This document shows, in pieces, positions 1 through 8,165 of a DNA stretch of 19,248 bases. The notes under the pieces were generated by a model. The model was not told where the DNA came from, made no database searches, and saw nothing but the letters and a program-made list of their open reading frames with translations. Both the position numbers and the translations under genes were made by a program. Each line of letters begins with the position of its first letter. Positions within the stretch are counted from its first letter, which is position 1. Origin of the DNA: Flavobacteriaceae bacterium UBA3440 (GTDB lineage Bacteria > Bacteroidota > Bacteroidia > Flavobacteriales > Flavobacteriaceae); NCBI GenBank assembly GCA_002378585.1, contig DFSJ01000087.1:15538-34785 (forward strand), in the 5' to 3' direction.

Positions 1-516
1 GTGTTTTTGCATTTTATACTCACCTACTTACCACACGGACTCATAGGGTTACTGATCGCCGTTATGTTGGCAGCTGCCATGTCTTCTTCTGCAGCAGAGC
101 TCAATGCACTGGGAACAACCACCGCTGTTGATTGGGTGGAAACTCAAGTAAAAAAACCGTTGAACGAAGAAAAGAAAGTATGGGTTAACAAATTCAGTAC
201 CGCTGTATGGGGGTTGTTGGCCATCAGTTTTGCGAGTTGGGGATCTTTGTTTGACAACTTGATTCAATTGGTCAATATTATTGGCTCTATATTTTACGGC
301 AATATTCTCGGTATTTTTTTATTGGCGATGTTGACCAAAAACATCCGCGGTCGAGCTGTTTTTTGGGCTGCCTTGGCGACACAAATTATGGTGATTTACG
401 TCTACCAAGCTGAATGGATGTCCTACCTGTGGTTAAATCTCTTGGGATGTGTCCTGGTTTTCTCGGGGGCTTTTATACTTCAATGGCTTTTTAAACTAAA
501 CTCTAATCTAAAATAA
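1..516 (+). CDS. Sodium:solute symporter (SSS family), C-terminal part
   Basis: This is the 3' end of a gene that starts before the window; the first in-window codon is not a credible start because translation is open to the edge. The 171 visible residues are strongly hydrophobic, with about five likely membrane segments (roughly residues 12-30, 66-84, 87-111, 118-136 and 142-163). The stretch GLIGLLIAVMLAAAMSSSAA near residues 13-32, followed by LNALGT, is the kind of sequence found in a central helix of sodium:solute symporters. Known members use the sodium gradient to import sugars, amino acids, carboxylates or nucleosides across the inner membrane; the substrate cannot be read from this fragment. 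The stop codon lies 6 nt before the next gene, an exported amidohydrolase, so the two are probably co-transcribed and the symporter may import that enzyme's product. Family confident, substrate unknown. Confidence 0.85.
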   Translation: MFLHFILTYLPHGLIGLLIAVMLAAAMSSSAAELNALGTTTAVDWVETQVKKPLNEEKKVWVNKFSTAVWGLLAISFASWGSLFDNLIQLVNIIGSIFYGNILGIFLLAMLTKNIRGRAVFWAALATQIMVIYVYQAEWMSYLWLNLLGCVLVFSGAFILQWLFKLNSNLK

Positions 517-522
517 TCAACT

Positions 523-1947
523 GTGAAAAAAACTCTTTTTACCCTGATGGCTTGTCTTCCTCTTTGGGGAGTAGCTCAAAAAATAACCCCTCTAAAGAAA
601 GCGGTTATTCAGTCTGTAGAACAACACAAAGAATCGCTGATTAAGCTCAGTGACTCGGTGTGGGCATTGGCAGAAACGGCCTTTGAAGAACAGGGTTCTG
701 CCAAAATTTTGGCAGACTATGCCGAAGCTCAAGGCATGAATGTTACTCGTGGTGTAGCTGGGATACCCACTGCATTCACGGCTACGTTTGGTAGTGGTCA
801 TCCAGTAATCAGTATCCTGGGTGAATACGACGCTCTTCCTGGAATATCCCAAAAGGCAAGCCCAGAGAAAGAAGCGCTCAACCCAGGGGCAGCTGGACAT
901 GGTTGTGGTCATAACCTTTTTGGCGCAGCTAGTTTGGGAGCGGCCATTGCTATCAAAGAACAGATTGAATCAGGTAAACTCAAAGGAACAGTCAAATTTT
1001 TGGGCACTCCTTCAGAAGAAAAATATTTTGCCAAGATTTGGATGGTTCAAGCTGGATTATGGGAAGATGTGGATGTAAATGTCAGTTGGCACCCAGGAGC
1101 GCAAACCGAGGCAGATGTTCAAAGCTCACTGGCCTTGGTGGATTTTAAAGTTGAATTTTATGGTCAAGCAGCTCATGCCTCGGGGGATCCATGGAATGGC
1201 AGATCAGCCTCTGATGCCCTAGAATTATACACTACAGGAATCAACTATTACCGGGAGCATATGAAACCTACTTTGCGTGTTCACTACCATATACAGGATG
1301 GCGGTCAAGTGGTTAATGTAGTACCCGATTATTCCAGGCTCTGGGTTCGGGTTAGGGATACCAAACGCACCGGTATGATGCCCGTTTATGAGCGCATCAA
1401 AGCCATGGCTGAAGGAGCTGCTATCATGGCTGATGTGGATTATAAAATAACTCTGATATCAGGAATCTATGAAATGCTTGTCAACCGCCGCGGTGGAGAA
1501 GTGATGCAAAATAACCTGGAATTACTAGGGCCACTCACCTATACAACTGAAGAAGAAGCATTTGCCAAAAAAATTCAAGAGGCTACAGGAAAACCCCAAG
1601 TAGGGATGGATGCGAGCATCCATGCGTTGTTACCTACAGCGGAACACCCCATGGGTGGATCAACTGATGTGGCTGACGTGAGTTGGAATGTGCCCAATAT
1701 CAATTTAAGCGTTACGGTTGCTCCAAAAGACACCCCTTGGCATTCATGGGCTGTCGTAGCTTGTGCTGGGATGAGTATCGGACATAAAGGCATGGTCCAT
1801 GCGGCAAAAGCCATGTCTATGACCATGGTCGATTTATTCCAACAACCAAAACTGGTTCAGGAAATAAAAAATGAATTCAAAGAGCGAAAAGGCGATGAGG
1901 TATATACACCTATGATTGAAGGACCAGCACCGCTTCAAGGGCATTAA
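523..1947 (+). CDS. Exported M20D-family amidohydrolase (AbgB-like)
   Basis: A 474-residue metal-dependent hydrolase of the M20D group, which includes the p-aminobenzoyl-glutamate hydrolase subunit AbgB and aminoacylase-like enzymes that cleave amide bonds. Likely metal ligands are visible: GHGCGH at 125-130 (C128, H130), SEE at 164-166, SWH at 188-190 (H190), and PWHSW near 405-409 (H407). A dimerisation-domain-like GQAAHASGDPWNGR follows at about 214-227. The first 19 residues (MKKT, hydrophobic stretch, ending GVAQ) form a typical signal peptide, so the enzyme probably acts in the periplasm. The start is GTG at 523; the next ATG (547) would cut the signal peptide in half. It sits 6 nt behind a sodium:solute symporter, which suggests extracytoplasmic hydrolysis followed by import. 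The exact substrate (N-acyl amino acid, aminobenzoyl-glutamate or dipeptide-like amide) cannot be told from sequence. Confidence 0.87.
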   Translation: MKKTLFTLMACLPLWGVAQKITPLKKAVIQSVEQHKESLIKLSDSVWALAETAFEEQGSAKILADYAEAQGMNVTRGVAGIPTAFTATFGSGHPVISILGEYDALPGISQKASPEKEALNPGAAGHGCGHNLFGAASLGAAIAIKEQIESGKLKGTVKFLGTPSEEKYFAKIWMVQAGLWEDVDVNVSWHPGAQTEADVQSSLALVDFKVEFYGQAAHASGDPWNGRSASDALELYTTGINYYREHMKPTLRVHYHIQDGGQVVNVVPDYSRLWVRVRDTKRTGMMPVYERIKAMAEGAAIMADVDYKITLISGIYEMLVNRRGGEVMQNNLELLGPLTYTTEEEAFAKKIQEATGKPQVGMDASIHALLPTAEHPMGGSTDVADVSWNVPNINLSVTVAPKDTPWHSWAVVACAGMSIGHKGMVHAAKAMSMTMVDLFQQPKLVQEIKNEFKERKGDEVYTPMIEGPAPLQGH

Positions 1948-1963
1948 TAGCTCACTAATTTTT

Positions 1964-2368
1964 ATGCAGATCAAGGTAGTTGAACTAGATCAAGTATGGA
2001 GGCTCAGACAAGAGATTCTGTGGCCAGATCGCCCCAGTTCGTTTAGCCAGGTGACTGGAGATGAATCAGCCCAGCACTTCGGTGTTTGGGCTGATGGCGA
2101 TTGGCGCGCCGTAGTATCTATATTCGAGACCCATGAAGGGTTTCAACTCAGGAAACTCGGTACACAAGCATCCTACAGAAGAAGAGGATTTGGCCGAGAA
2201 CTAGTGCAGCATGTCCTAAACTGGTGTTCTGAAAAAAAAGCAGCGGACGTATTCCTGGACGCACGAATACACCAAGTAAATTGGTATGAACAAGGAGGAT
2301 GGGTAAAAAAAGGAAAGCCTTTTCAAAAATATGAAAAGGCCTACCAAAGAATGATTTATACCCTTTAA
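1964..2368 (+). CDS. GNAT-family N-acetyltransferase
   Basis: A small protein (134 residues) with the GNAT acetyl-CoA-binding fold. The pyrophosphate-binding motif is visible as RRRGFG at about 72-77, preceded by the beta-4 strand FQLRKLGT and followed by a helix. LDARIHQVNWYEQGGW at about 98-113 matches the typical GNAT C-terminal strand, where an L-A-FYE-GF pattern is usual. Such enzymes transfer acetyl from acetyl-CoA to an amine on a small molecule or protein; the acceptor is unknown. I chose ATG 1964: an in-frame ATG at 1916 exists, but it lies inside the preceding amidohydrolase gene and adds 16 residues that look non-homologous. The stop overlaps the murA stop region tail to tail (2365-2368). 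Confidence 0.8.
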   Translation: MQIKVVELDQVWRLRQEILWPDRPSSFSQVTGDESAQHFGVWADGDWRAVVSIFETHEGFQLRKLGTQASYRRRGFGRELVQHVLNWCSEKKAADVFLDARIHQVNWYEQGGWVKKGKPFQKYEKAYQRMIYTL

Positions 2369-3675
2369 GGGATACGCTGTATACGCGCTCCAATTCCTTG
2401 TAAGCGCTCTACAATCCGCTCATATCCTCTGTCAATTTGCTCGATGTTGTGAATCGTTGAGGTCCCTTTAGCTGATAAGGCGGCAATCAAGAGCGATACA
2501 CCTGCTCTGATATCCGGAGAAACCATCGTAGTGGCCTTAAGCGTACTCTGGAATCCATGCCCAATTACGGTAGCGCGGTGTGGATCACACAAGATAATTT
2601 TGGCCCCCATATCGATCAGTTTATCGACAAAAAACAACCTGCTTTCGAACATTTTTTGGTGAATCAACAACTCTCCTTTTGCTTGAGTGGCTACAACCAA
2701 AATAATACTCAACAAATCGGGAGTCAACCCTGGCCATGGAGCATCCGCAATGGTCATGATAGAGCCGTCGATGAATGTTTGAATCTGGTATCCATCCGTA
2801 TGTGCTGGCACATAGATATCATCCCCTCTTCGCTCTAGTCGGATACCTAACTTTTGAAATGTAGCAGGAATCATCCCTAAATGTTCCCAACCGACGTTTT
2901 TAATCGTCAGCTCAGAACGAGTAATGGCCGCCATACCAATCCAACTCCCGATTTCAATCATATCAGGCAACATGGTGTGTTCCGTTCCTTTTAGGGCTTC
3001 TACCCCCTCAATGGTAAGCAGGTTAGAACCGATCCCTGAAATCTTTGCCCCCATGCGCACCAACATCTGACACAGCTGTTGCAAATAGGGTTCGCAAGCA
3101 GCATTGTACAAAGTGGTCGTTCCCTCGGCCAATACAGCCGCCATCACAATGTTGGCCGTTCCTGTAACCGAAGCTTCATCCAACAAAATATAAGCGCCTT
3201 TGAGTCGGTCTGCCTCTACCCCGTAGAAATGTTCTTCTTTATTGTACCTAAATTCAGCGCCTAGTTTAACAAATCCGTCAAAATGCGTATCTAATCTGCG
3301 TCGTCCGATTTTATCTCCTCCGGGTTTAGGCATATACCCTTTTCCAAATCTGGCTAGCATGGGACCCACCATCATAATGGAACCGCGCAGTCCACCGCCA
3401 TCTTTCTTAAAAGCATCGGACTGCATATAGTCAACCTGAACATCACGAGCCTCAAAGCGATAACTATTCGGACCTAACTGTTCTACTTTAACACCAAAAT
3501 CGGCTATCAATTGAATCAACTTATTGACATCAATAATGTTAGGTATGTTGTGAATCACCATGGGCTCTGGAGTCAAGAGCACAGCCGATAAAATTTGTAA
3601 TGCTTCGTTTTTGGCTCCTTGTGGTGTAATTGATCCACTTAAAGGGTGCCCTCCTTCAATGATAAACGTTCCCAT
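2365..3675 (-). CDS. murA: UDP-N-acetylglucosamine 1-carboxyvinyltransferase (MurA)
   Basis: MurA transfers enolpyruvate from phosphoenolpyruvate to UDP-GlcNAc, the first committed cytoplasmic step of peptidoglycan synthesis. The 436-residue length is slightly above the usual about 420. The invariant K22-N23 pair is present (GAKNEAL near 21-27), as are the EPSP-synthase-like repeats and the catalytic-loop region KPGGDKIGRRRLDTH at about 117-131. In most bacteria the catalytic loop carries Cys (Cys115 in E. coli); here that position is Asp121. A natural Cys-to-Asp change is known in MurA of mycobacteria, chlamydiae and others and makes the enzyme insensitive to fosfomycin, so intrinsic resistance at the target is expected. 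It is the last gene of a leftward run; the DUF4290 gene stops 8 nt upstream. The 3' end overlaps the convergent GNAT gene by a few bases, leaving no room for a terminator. Confidence 0.97.
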   Translation of the reverse strand: MGTFIIEGGHPLSGSITPQGAKNEALQILSAVLLTPEPMVIHNIPNIIDVNKLIQLIADFGVKVEQLGPNSYRFEARDVQVDYMQSDAFKKDGGGLRGSIMMVGPMLARFGKGYMPKPGGDKIGRRRLDTHFDGFVKLGAEFRYNKEEHFYGVEADRLKGAYILLDEASVTGTANIVMAAVLAEGTTTLYNAACEPYLQQLCQMLVRMGAKISGIGSNLLTIEGVEALKGTEHTMLPDMIEIGSWIGMAAITRSELTIKNVGWEHLGMIPATFQKLGIRLERRGDDIYVPAHTDGYQIQTFIDGSIMTIADAPWPGLTPDLLSIILVVATQAKGELLIHQKMFESRLFFVDKLIDMGAKIILCDPHRATVIGHGFQSTLKATTMVSPDIRAGVSLLIAALSAKGTSTIHNIEQIDRGYERIVERLQGIGARIQRIP

Positions 3676-3683
3676 AGTTTGAT

Positions 3684-4328
3684 TTAATACCTTTTTTTGG
3701 CTCGGTTGTTTTTGTGTTTTTTGTAATTGTTTTGTGGTTGATGTGTGCCGTATGGGCTTGATTTTCCATTGATTTTGAGGAATTCATCCGTAGTCGTCAG
3801 GGAATCTTCTTGATCTTTCAGGTTGATCGCACCTTGGCTCAGCTCAAAAAGATGCTGATAAATCACTTGATCCTCTACAGAGTCCTTATTCCAGTTGAGG
3901 TATGACTTTTTCATGTGGTTGGCAATCGCCCATTCCAATCCTTCTCTTTTCTCGCCAGCCTCCCATTGAACAGCTACATCAATCATTCTTTTGATGTTGT
4001 TGCCGTAAAAGCGGTACTTGGGAAAATTTTGTGGATAACTGAGCGGTTCTGGTTTTTGTTGTAGTTTTTCTTTTGAAGTAATGGGAAAAGGACTGTCCAC
4101 ATCGAGTTGAAAATCTGACATAATGAACAATTGATCCCATAACATATGTTGAAAATCAGCTACATCGCGGTATTGAGGTTGCAGATTACCCATCACAGAA
4201 ATAATTGCTTGTGCGGCTTTATTCCGCTCATCACGGTCTGAAAGGGAAACGGCGTAGTCCACCATTTTTTGGAAATGTCTTCCGTATTCAGGAATGTGCA
4301 ACGGGGAGCGTTCTGTGTTGTACTCCAA
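3684..4328 (-). CDS. DUF4290 family protein
   Basis: A protein of about 214 residues that I recognise as the Bacteroidota-restricted DUF4290 family, commonly encoded next to murA. Function is unknown. Visible features are an N-terminal EYNTERSPLHIPEYGRH stretch, a helical acidic/basic body with conserved-looking YPQNFPKYRFYGNN, and a very basic, low-complexity tail (NNYKKHKNNRAKKRY) that could bind nucleic acid; that last point is only inference. The start is uncertain. The longest reading opens with TTG at 4367, but that TTG is the end of a promoter-like TATTTTG on the same strand. TTG at 4328 gives a protein beginning M-EYNTE, which fits my memory of how family members begin; TTG at 4346 is also possible. 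It is 8 nt upstream of murA and about 60 nt downstream of the DUF493 gene, so the three probably form one operon. Confidence 0.8.
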   Translation of the reverse strand: MEYNTERSPLHIPEYGRHFQKMVDYAVSLSDRDERNKAAQAIISVMGNLQPQYRDVADFQHMLWDQLFIMSDFQLDVDSPFPITSKEKLQQKPEPLSYPQNFPKYRFYGNNIKRMIDVAVQWEAGEKREGLEWAIANHMKKSYLNWNKDSVEDQVIYQHLFELSQGAINLKDQEDSLTTTDEFLKINGKSSPYGTHQPQNNYKKHKNNRAKKRY

Positions 4329-4388
4329 ATGTTCTAATTGATCCAAGGTACTGGTTTTAGGGTGCAAAATACAAATTAATCCAGCCGT

Positions 4389-4676
4389 TTAGAGGGAAAT
4401 AACGCCTTCAATTGAACCGACTAACTGATATTTATCGATGATTGATTGAGCCGATGGCATCGTGAGGCGAATACTCATGCTGGTGTATGTTCCTTGTTTG
4501 GATTTTTTTTCCGTGATCTCCGCTTCTTTTTCACCAAATAGCGCTCTGATTTGGTCTATTTTTTCCTGGTCTGTGGGTACAATAAACTTGAATAAATAAG
4601 GAGCTGGCCAAAAAGTTGATCGATTGAGCTGTGTGCGCAAACGGTCGTAAAAAGGGATGGAAGGATCTATATTCAT
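4389..4676 (-). CDS. DUF493 (YbeD-like) family protein
   Basis: A small protein of 95 residues resembling the DUF493/YbeD family, a compact alpha-beta ACT-like fold often considered regulatory; the molecular role is unsettled. Supporting features are FYDRLRTQL near the N-terminus, the strand LFKFIVPTDQEKIDQIRALF, and the later strand TYTSMSIRLTM before a closing helix containing IIDKYQLVGSIEGV. Reading from an upstream TTG (4691) is possible, but that TTG is the last three bases of a perfect -7 promoter box (4696-4689), so ATG 4676 is preferred and gives a leader of only about 9 nt. It probably heads the leftward DUF493 - DUF4290 - murA operon and is divergent from the ATPase gene at 4730. 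Confidence 0.8.
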   Translation of the reverse strand: MNIDPSIPFYDRLRTQLNRSTFWPAPYLFKFIVPTDQEKIDQIRALFGEKEAEITEKKSKQGTYTSMSIRLTMPSAQSIIDKYQLVGSIEGVISL

Positions 4677-4688
4677 GATATAAAAATA

Positions 4689-4696
4689 CAAATTTA
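4689..4696 (-). promoter_or_regulatory. -7 promoter box for the DUF493-DUF4290-murA operon
   Basis: On the minus strand the sequence is TAAATTTG, an exact match to the Bacteroidota -7 consensus TAnnTTTG. No TTTG is seen 19-21 nt upstream, so the -33 element is weak or absent. The box is 12 nt before ATG 4676. Confidence 0.5.
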
Positions 4697-4729
4697 GGTG
4701 TTTTGATCCGGTTTCCCTATTGATATCAA

Positions 4730-5302
4730 ATGATTAACTTGCGGGCCCATAGCCGTCATATGCCCCAAAGAATTGTCCTTACCGGTGGCCCATCTACGGG
4801 CAAAACAGCCATTATTCAAGCCCTTGAAGCTCAAGGACAACTGTGTATGCAAGAAATTTCTCGCGAAGTTACACAGGCCGCTCGTCAACAAGGAATTGAA
4901 CAATTATTTGTTTCAGATCCCTTGGCCTTCAGTCAAGCCCTATTTGAGGGTAGAAAGACCCAATTTATAGAAAGTGGACAGATCGAATCCCCTAGGGTGT
5001 TTTTAGATCGAGGAATTATTGATGTAGTGGCCTATTTGAGGATGGTTAAGACCCCCTACCCTGATTATTTTGATCATGCCATTGAAGAGCACCGGTACGA
5101 CGTTGTGTTTTATCTTCCTCCCTGGGAAGAAATTTATCAAAGTGATCAGGAGCGTTATGAAGACTTTTCATTGGCCCTGGAAATTGACCATCACCTGAAG
5201 GCTACTTATACTTCTTTTGGATACTCCTTGCATTTCATCGAACCTGGCTCGGTGGATTCAAGGATTCAATCTATTTTTGAGGTATTGAACAGCCAACCTT
5301 GA
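4730..5302 (+). CDS. AAA_28/NadR-like P-loop ATPase
   Basis: A 190-residue P-loop protein. Walker A is GGPSTGKT at 19-26. FLDRGIIDVVAY at 91-102 is the likely Walker B region, as in NadR-kinase-like and AAA_28 proteins, and LPPWEEIYQSDQERYEDF at about 129-146 is a hallmark of the group, which resembles small-molecule or nucleoside kinases. A phosphotransfer role is plausible but the substrate is unknown. ATG 4730 is taken because the bases before it are A-rich, as favoured in this phylum; ATG 4760 (MPQRIVLTGG, 180 residues) is a serious alternative and closer to where family members usually begin. Its stop TGA overlaps the TTG start of recQ by 4 nt, which indicates translational coupling. Family members next to recQ are common in flavobacteria as I recall. 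Confidence 0.82.
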   Translation: MINLRAHSRHMPQRIVLTGGPSTGKTAIIQALEAQGQLCMQEISREVTQAARQQGIEQLFVSDPLAFSQALFEGRKTQFIESGQIESPRVFLDRGIIDVVAYLRMVKTPYPDYFDHAIEEHRYDVVFYLPPWEEIYQSDQERYEDFSLALEIDHHLKATYTSFGYSLHFIEPGSVDSRIQSIFEVLNSQP

Positions 5303-7188
5303 ATTTAGCCTTAGCCAAACAAATTCTTCACCGATATTGGGGATATGACGAGTTTCGACCCAATCAATGGGAAGTGATTCAAGAAATCCTTTCGGGTAAT
5401 CACACTATTGCTTTGATGCCTACAGGAGGAGGCAAATCCCTTTGTTTTCAAATCCCCGCACTCATGCTTCAAGGACTTTGTGTGGTGATTTCACCTTTGT
5501 TAGCGCTTATGGAGGACCAAGTGAATCAGCTCAATAAGCGAGGTGTTAAAGCGATGTTCATTCCTTCGGGGACACCTAAGAAAGAATTGGAACGATTGTT
5601 GGATAACGCGCATTACGGCGGGTATTCATTTCTTTATTTATCTCCAGAACGACTCCAAGATCACTGGATACAATCCAGGCTGTCCCACATGCCCATAGTG
5701 CTCTATGCGATTGATGAAGCTCACTGTATCGCACAATGGGGTCATGATTTTAGGCCTGCCTACTTGGCTTGCTCCACAGTGCATCAAATTAAACAAGCTC
5801 CGATCATAGCCCTGACCGCCACAGCTACCCCAGAAGTGGTTGAGGAAATTAGGACCCAACTCAACATACCTGGCGCAGTAGTCCACAAAACCACCTTTGC
5901 CAGAACAAATATTGAGTATCAGATCGTCAAGACCCAAGATAAATGGTATCGACTTAAACAAGTGCTGTCTGATCAACCAAAAAGTGTCATTATTTACACC
6001 AACAGCAAAGACCTCACCGAGCGATTGGCCGATGAACTTCAAAAAAATGGATACTCCGCTGATTTTTTTCACGGAGGACTTTCTGGAGAACAAAAAAGCC
6101 TTAAACTAAACGCATGGCTGGTGGATCAAACCCAAATCATGGTCGCTACCACTGCTTTTGGTATGGGAATAGATAAAGCAGATGTGGGTTTAGTCATTCA
6201 CTATCAACTACCAGAAAACCTGGAACAATACTACCAGGAAACGGGTCGAGCGGGCAGAGATGGAGGAAAGTCCAAAGCGCTTATGCTGTACGACGATCAA
6301 GACCTGGGAAAAGCTAGAGATCAATTAGCGGCCAAAAAAGTAGATCGAACTTTTATCAAAGAAGTGTACAAACACTTACACGCCTATTTAAGAGTGGCTT
6401 ATGGGGAAAAACCTGAAGGATCCTTTTTGTTTTCTATGCGTCAGTTTTGTGAGACTTATCAACTCACTGAGTCCAAGACTAGTCAAGCATTCTCTCTACT
6501 ACACCACTACAAAATAATTCAGCTCAAGGAAATTCATCACCCAATGGCTCAAATCAAGTGGACTAAACCTGTTGATATTGAGTTGTGTGAACAAAACTCA
6601 TCGCCCCATATACAATTCTTGGGTTGGCTATACCGTCACAAACCTAATACCAACCCCTGGGTAGTAGACATCAAAAATTTAGCGTCCAAAGCGCGTATAT
6701 CTCAAAAGACACTTCATCATTTTTTGCAAATACTTCATCAATCTGATTACTTAAATTACCAAACTAAGGTGGAGGACACAGAGGTTGAATATATGGTTCC
6801 TCGTGAAGATGACCGTACTATTGAAGCGTTTTTACCCTCGTTAAAACCCTTGATGGAGAGCAAGCAAAAAAAACAAAACCAAATCTTTGATTACCTGGAA
6901 TTGACCCAAGGATGTAGAATGAATTATATTCTGTCCTATTTTGGTGAACCGTCCAATGTTGTCTGCGGTATGTGCGATCTTTGTCGAGCTGTTGATTTAC
7001 CTAGTTTGGAACAAACGCTTGAATTGAGGAAAACTATCGTCCGATTTTTGCAGATAAAGCCGTTAAACTCCCGAACTCTAGTGGATAAAATTGAAGCTCC
7101 AGAGGGATGGATATTGAGGGCGATTACTGAACTATTACAAGAGGAACTCATAGAAATTAATCGAGATAATGACTACAGTATTAAATAA
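5299..7188 (+). CDS. recQ: ATP-dependent DNA helicase RecQ
   Basis: RecQ is a 3'-5' superfamily-2 DNA helicase acting in recombination and fork repair. The 629-residue protein shows the ordered motifs: Q-motif region FRPNQWEVIQ (19-28), Walker A PTGGGKS (41-47), DEAH (139-142) within AIDEAHCIAQWGHDFRP (the aromatic-rich loop), TATAT (173-177), TTAFGMGIDK (284-293) and QETGRAGRDGG (313-323). The RecQ zinc site is present as C539, C556, C559 and C562. A winged-helix-like region precedes that site and a short helical tail follows; the HRDC domain of E. coli RecQ appears to be absent, consistent with the short length. The start is TTG 5299, overlapping the previous stop by 4 nt; no later in-frame start keeps the Q motif. 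The 3' end overlaps fmt by 20 nt. Confidence 0.95.
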   Translation: MNLALAKQILHRYWGYDEFRPNQWEVIQEILSGNHTIALMPTGGGKSLCFQIPALMLQGLCVVISPLLALMEDQVNQLNKRGVKAMFIPSGTPKKELERLLDNAHYGGYSFLYLSPERLQDHWIQSRLSHMPIVLYAIDEAHCIAQWGHDFRPAYLACSTVHQIKQAPIIALTATATPEVVEEIRTQLNIPGAVVHKTTFARTNIEYQIVKTQDKWYRLKQVLSDQPKSVIIYTNSKDLTERLADELQKNGYSADFFHGGLSGEQKSLKLNAWLVDQTQIMVATTAFGMGIDKADVGLVIHYQLPENLEQYYQETGRAGRDGGKSKALMLYDDQDLGKARDQLAAKKVDRTFIKEVYKHLHAYLRVAYGEKPEGSFLFSMRQFCETYQLTESKTSQAFSLLHHYKIIQLKEIHHPMAQIKWTKPVDIELCEQNSSPHIQFLGWLYRHKPNTNPWVVDIKNLASKARISQKTLHHFLQILHQSDYLNYQTKVEDTEVEYMVPREDDRTIEAFLPSLKPLMESKQKKQNQIFDYLELTQGCRMNYILSYFGEPSNVVCGMCDLCRAVDLPSLEQTLELRKTIVRFLQIKPLNSRTLVDKIEAPEGWILRAITELLQEELIEINRDNDYSIK

Positions 7189-8128
7189 TAAACCGCGTAT
7201 TGTGTTCATGGGTACCCCAGAATTTGCTGCTGAAATACTGGAAGATCTATGCCGTAAAGGGATAGATATTGTAGGAGTAGTTACCGCGGCTGACAAACCT
7301 GCCGGTCGAGGAAAACAGCTTAATCAAAGCGCTGTGAAGAAAAAAGCTTTGGCCTTGAATCTTCCCGTGTCACAACCTGTCAACCTCAAAGAGGAACAGT
7401 TTGTCTCTAGTCTTAAATCCTTATCGGCAGATTTTTTTGTGGTAGTAGCCTTTAGGATGTTGCCCGAGGTTGTTTGGTCGATACCTAGACTGGGTACATT
7501 TAACCTACATGCTTCGTTACTTCCCCAATACAGGGGTGCTGCGCCTATTCAATGGGCGCTCATGAATCGTGAAAAGCAGACTGGTGTCACTACATTTTTA
7601 ATCGATCAACAGATCGATACGGGAGCAATACTCGAACAAATCAAAGTGGATATACCTCAAGGTTGTACAGGTGGCCTGCTTCACGACCTTTTGCTTGAGG
7701 CGGGAAAAAAATTGGTAGCTCAAACCATTGACCAATACAGCCAAGGGAATATCCTCCCCAAAAAACAACCAGATACCGCAAGTACGGAAGCGCCTAAACT
7801 CAATAAGGAGAACACTCGACTGGATTGGCAATGGCCCGGAGAAAAAATTGACGCTTGGGTAAGGGCGCTGAATCCCTATCCTGTAGCTTGGACAGAGCTA
7901 ATTCAAAATGATTTAGTGAGCACGGCCAAAATATACGCAGGAAAATATGTTTCAGCGCCAAGCCATCTCCTGCCCGGAACACTCGTAATTGAAAAGAAAA
8001 CTATGAAGGTCGCCTTGAAAGATGGCTGGTTTGTCATAGATCAAATTCAGTTACCCGGAAAAAAGCCAATGACTGCTGCAGCACTACTCAATGGATTTTC
8101 CCCTTCATCTGACGCATATCTACACTAG
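7169..8128 (+). CDS. fmt: Methionyl-tRNA formyltransferase
   Basis: Fmt transfers a formyl group from 10-formyl-tetrahydrofolate to the amino group of initiator Met-tRNA, making fMet-tRNA for translation initiation. The 319-residue length is normal. The N-terminal formyltransferase domain opens with RIVFMGTPEFAAEIL (10-24). The catalytic Asn and His are N112 and H114 in FNLHASLLPQYRGAAPIQWA, and the catalytic Asp is D150 in IDQQIDTGAIL. The C-terminal OB-like tRNA-binding domain begins near residue 210 (ENTRLDWQWP, then VRALNPYPVAWT). ATG 7169 lies inside the end of recQ; the next in-frame ATG would remove the first strand of the fold. It is the third gene of the overlapping ATPase - recQ - fmt run. 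No clear terminator follows before the HU promoter. Confidence 0.96.
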   Translation: MTTVLNNKPRIVFMGTPEFAAEILEDLCRKGIDIVGVVTAADKPAGRGKQLNQSAVKKKALALNLPVSQPVNLKEEQFVSSLKSLSADFFVVVAFRMLPEVVWSIPRLGTFNLHASLLPQYRGAAPIQWALMNREKQTGVTTFLIDQQIDTGAILEQIKVDIPQGCTGGLLHDLLLEAGKKLVAQTIDQYSQGNILPKKQPDTASTEAPKLNKENTRLDWQWPGEKIDAWVRALNPYPVAWTELIQNDLVSTAKIYAGKYVSAPSHLLPGTLVIEKKTMKVALKDGWFVIDQIQLPGKKPMTAAALLNGFSPSSDAYLH

Positions 8129-8165
8129 CCCCTTACTGGCACTCAAAAATGAAAAATAGCTGTGG

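Noticed and set aside
1916..1963. Upstream ATG for the GNAT gene
   Set aside because: It lies within the end of the amidohydrolase gene; ATG 1964 begins just before the first GNAT strand.
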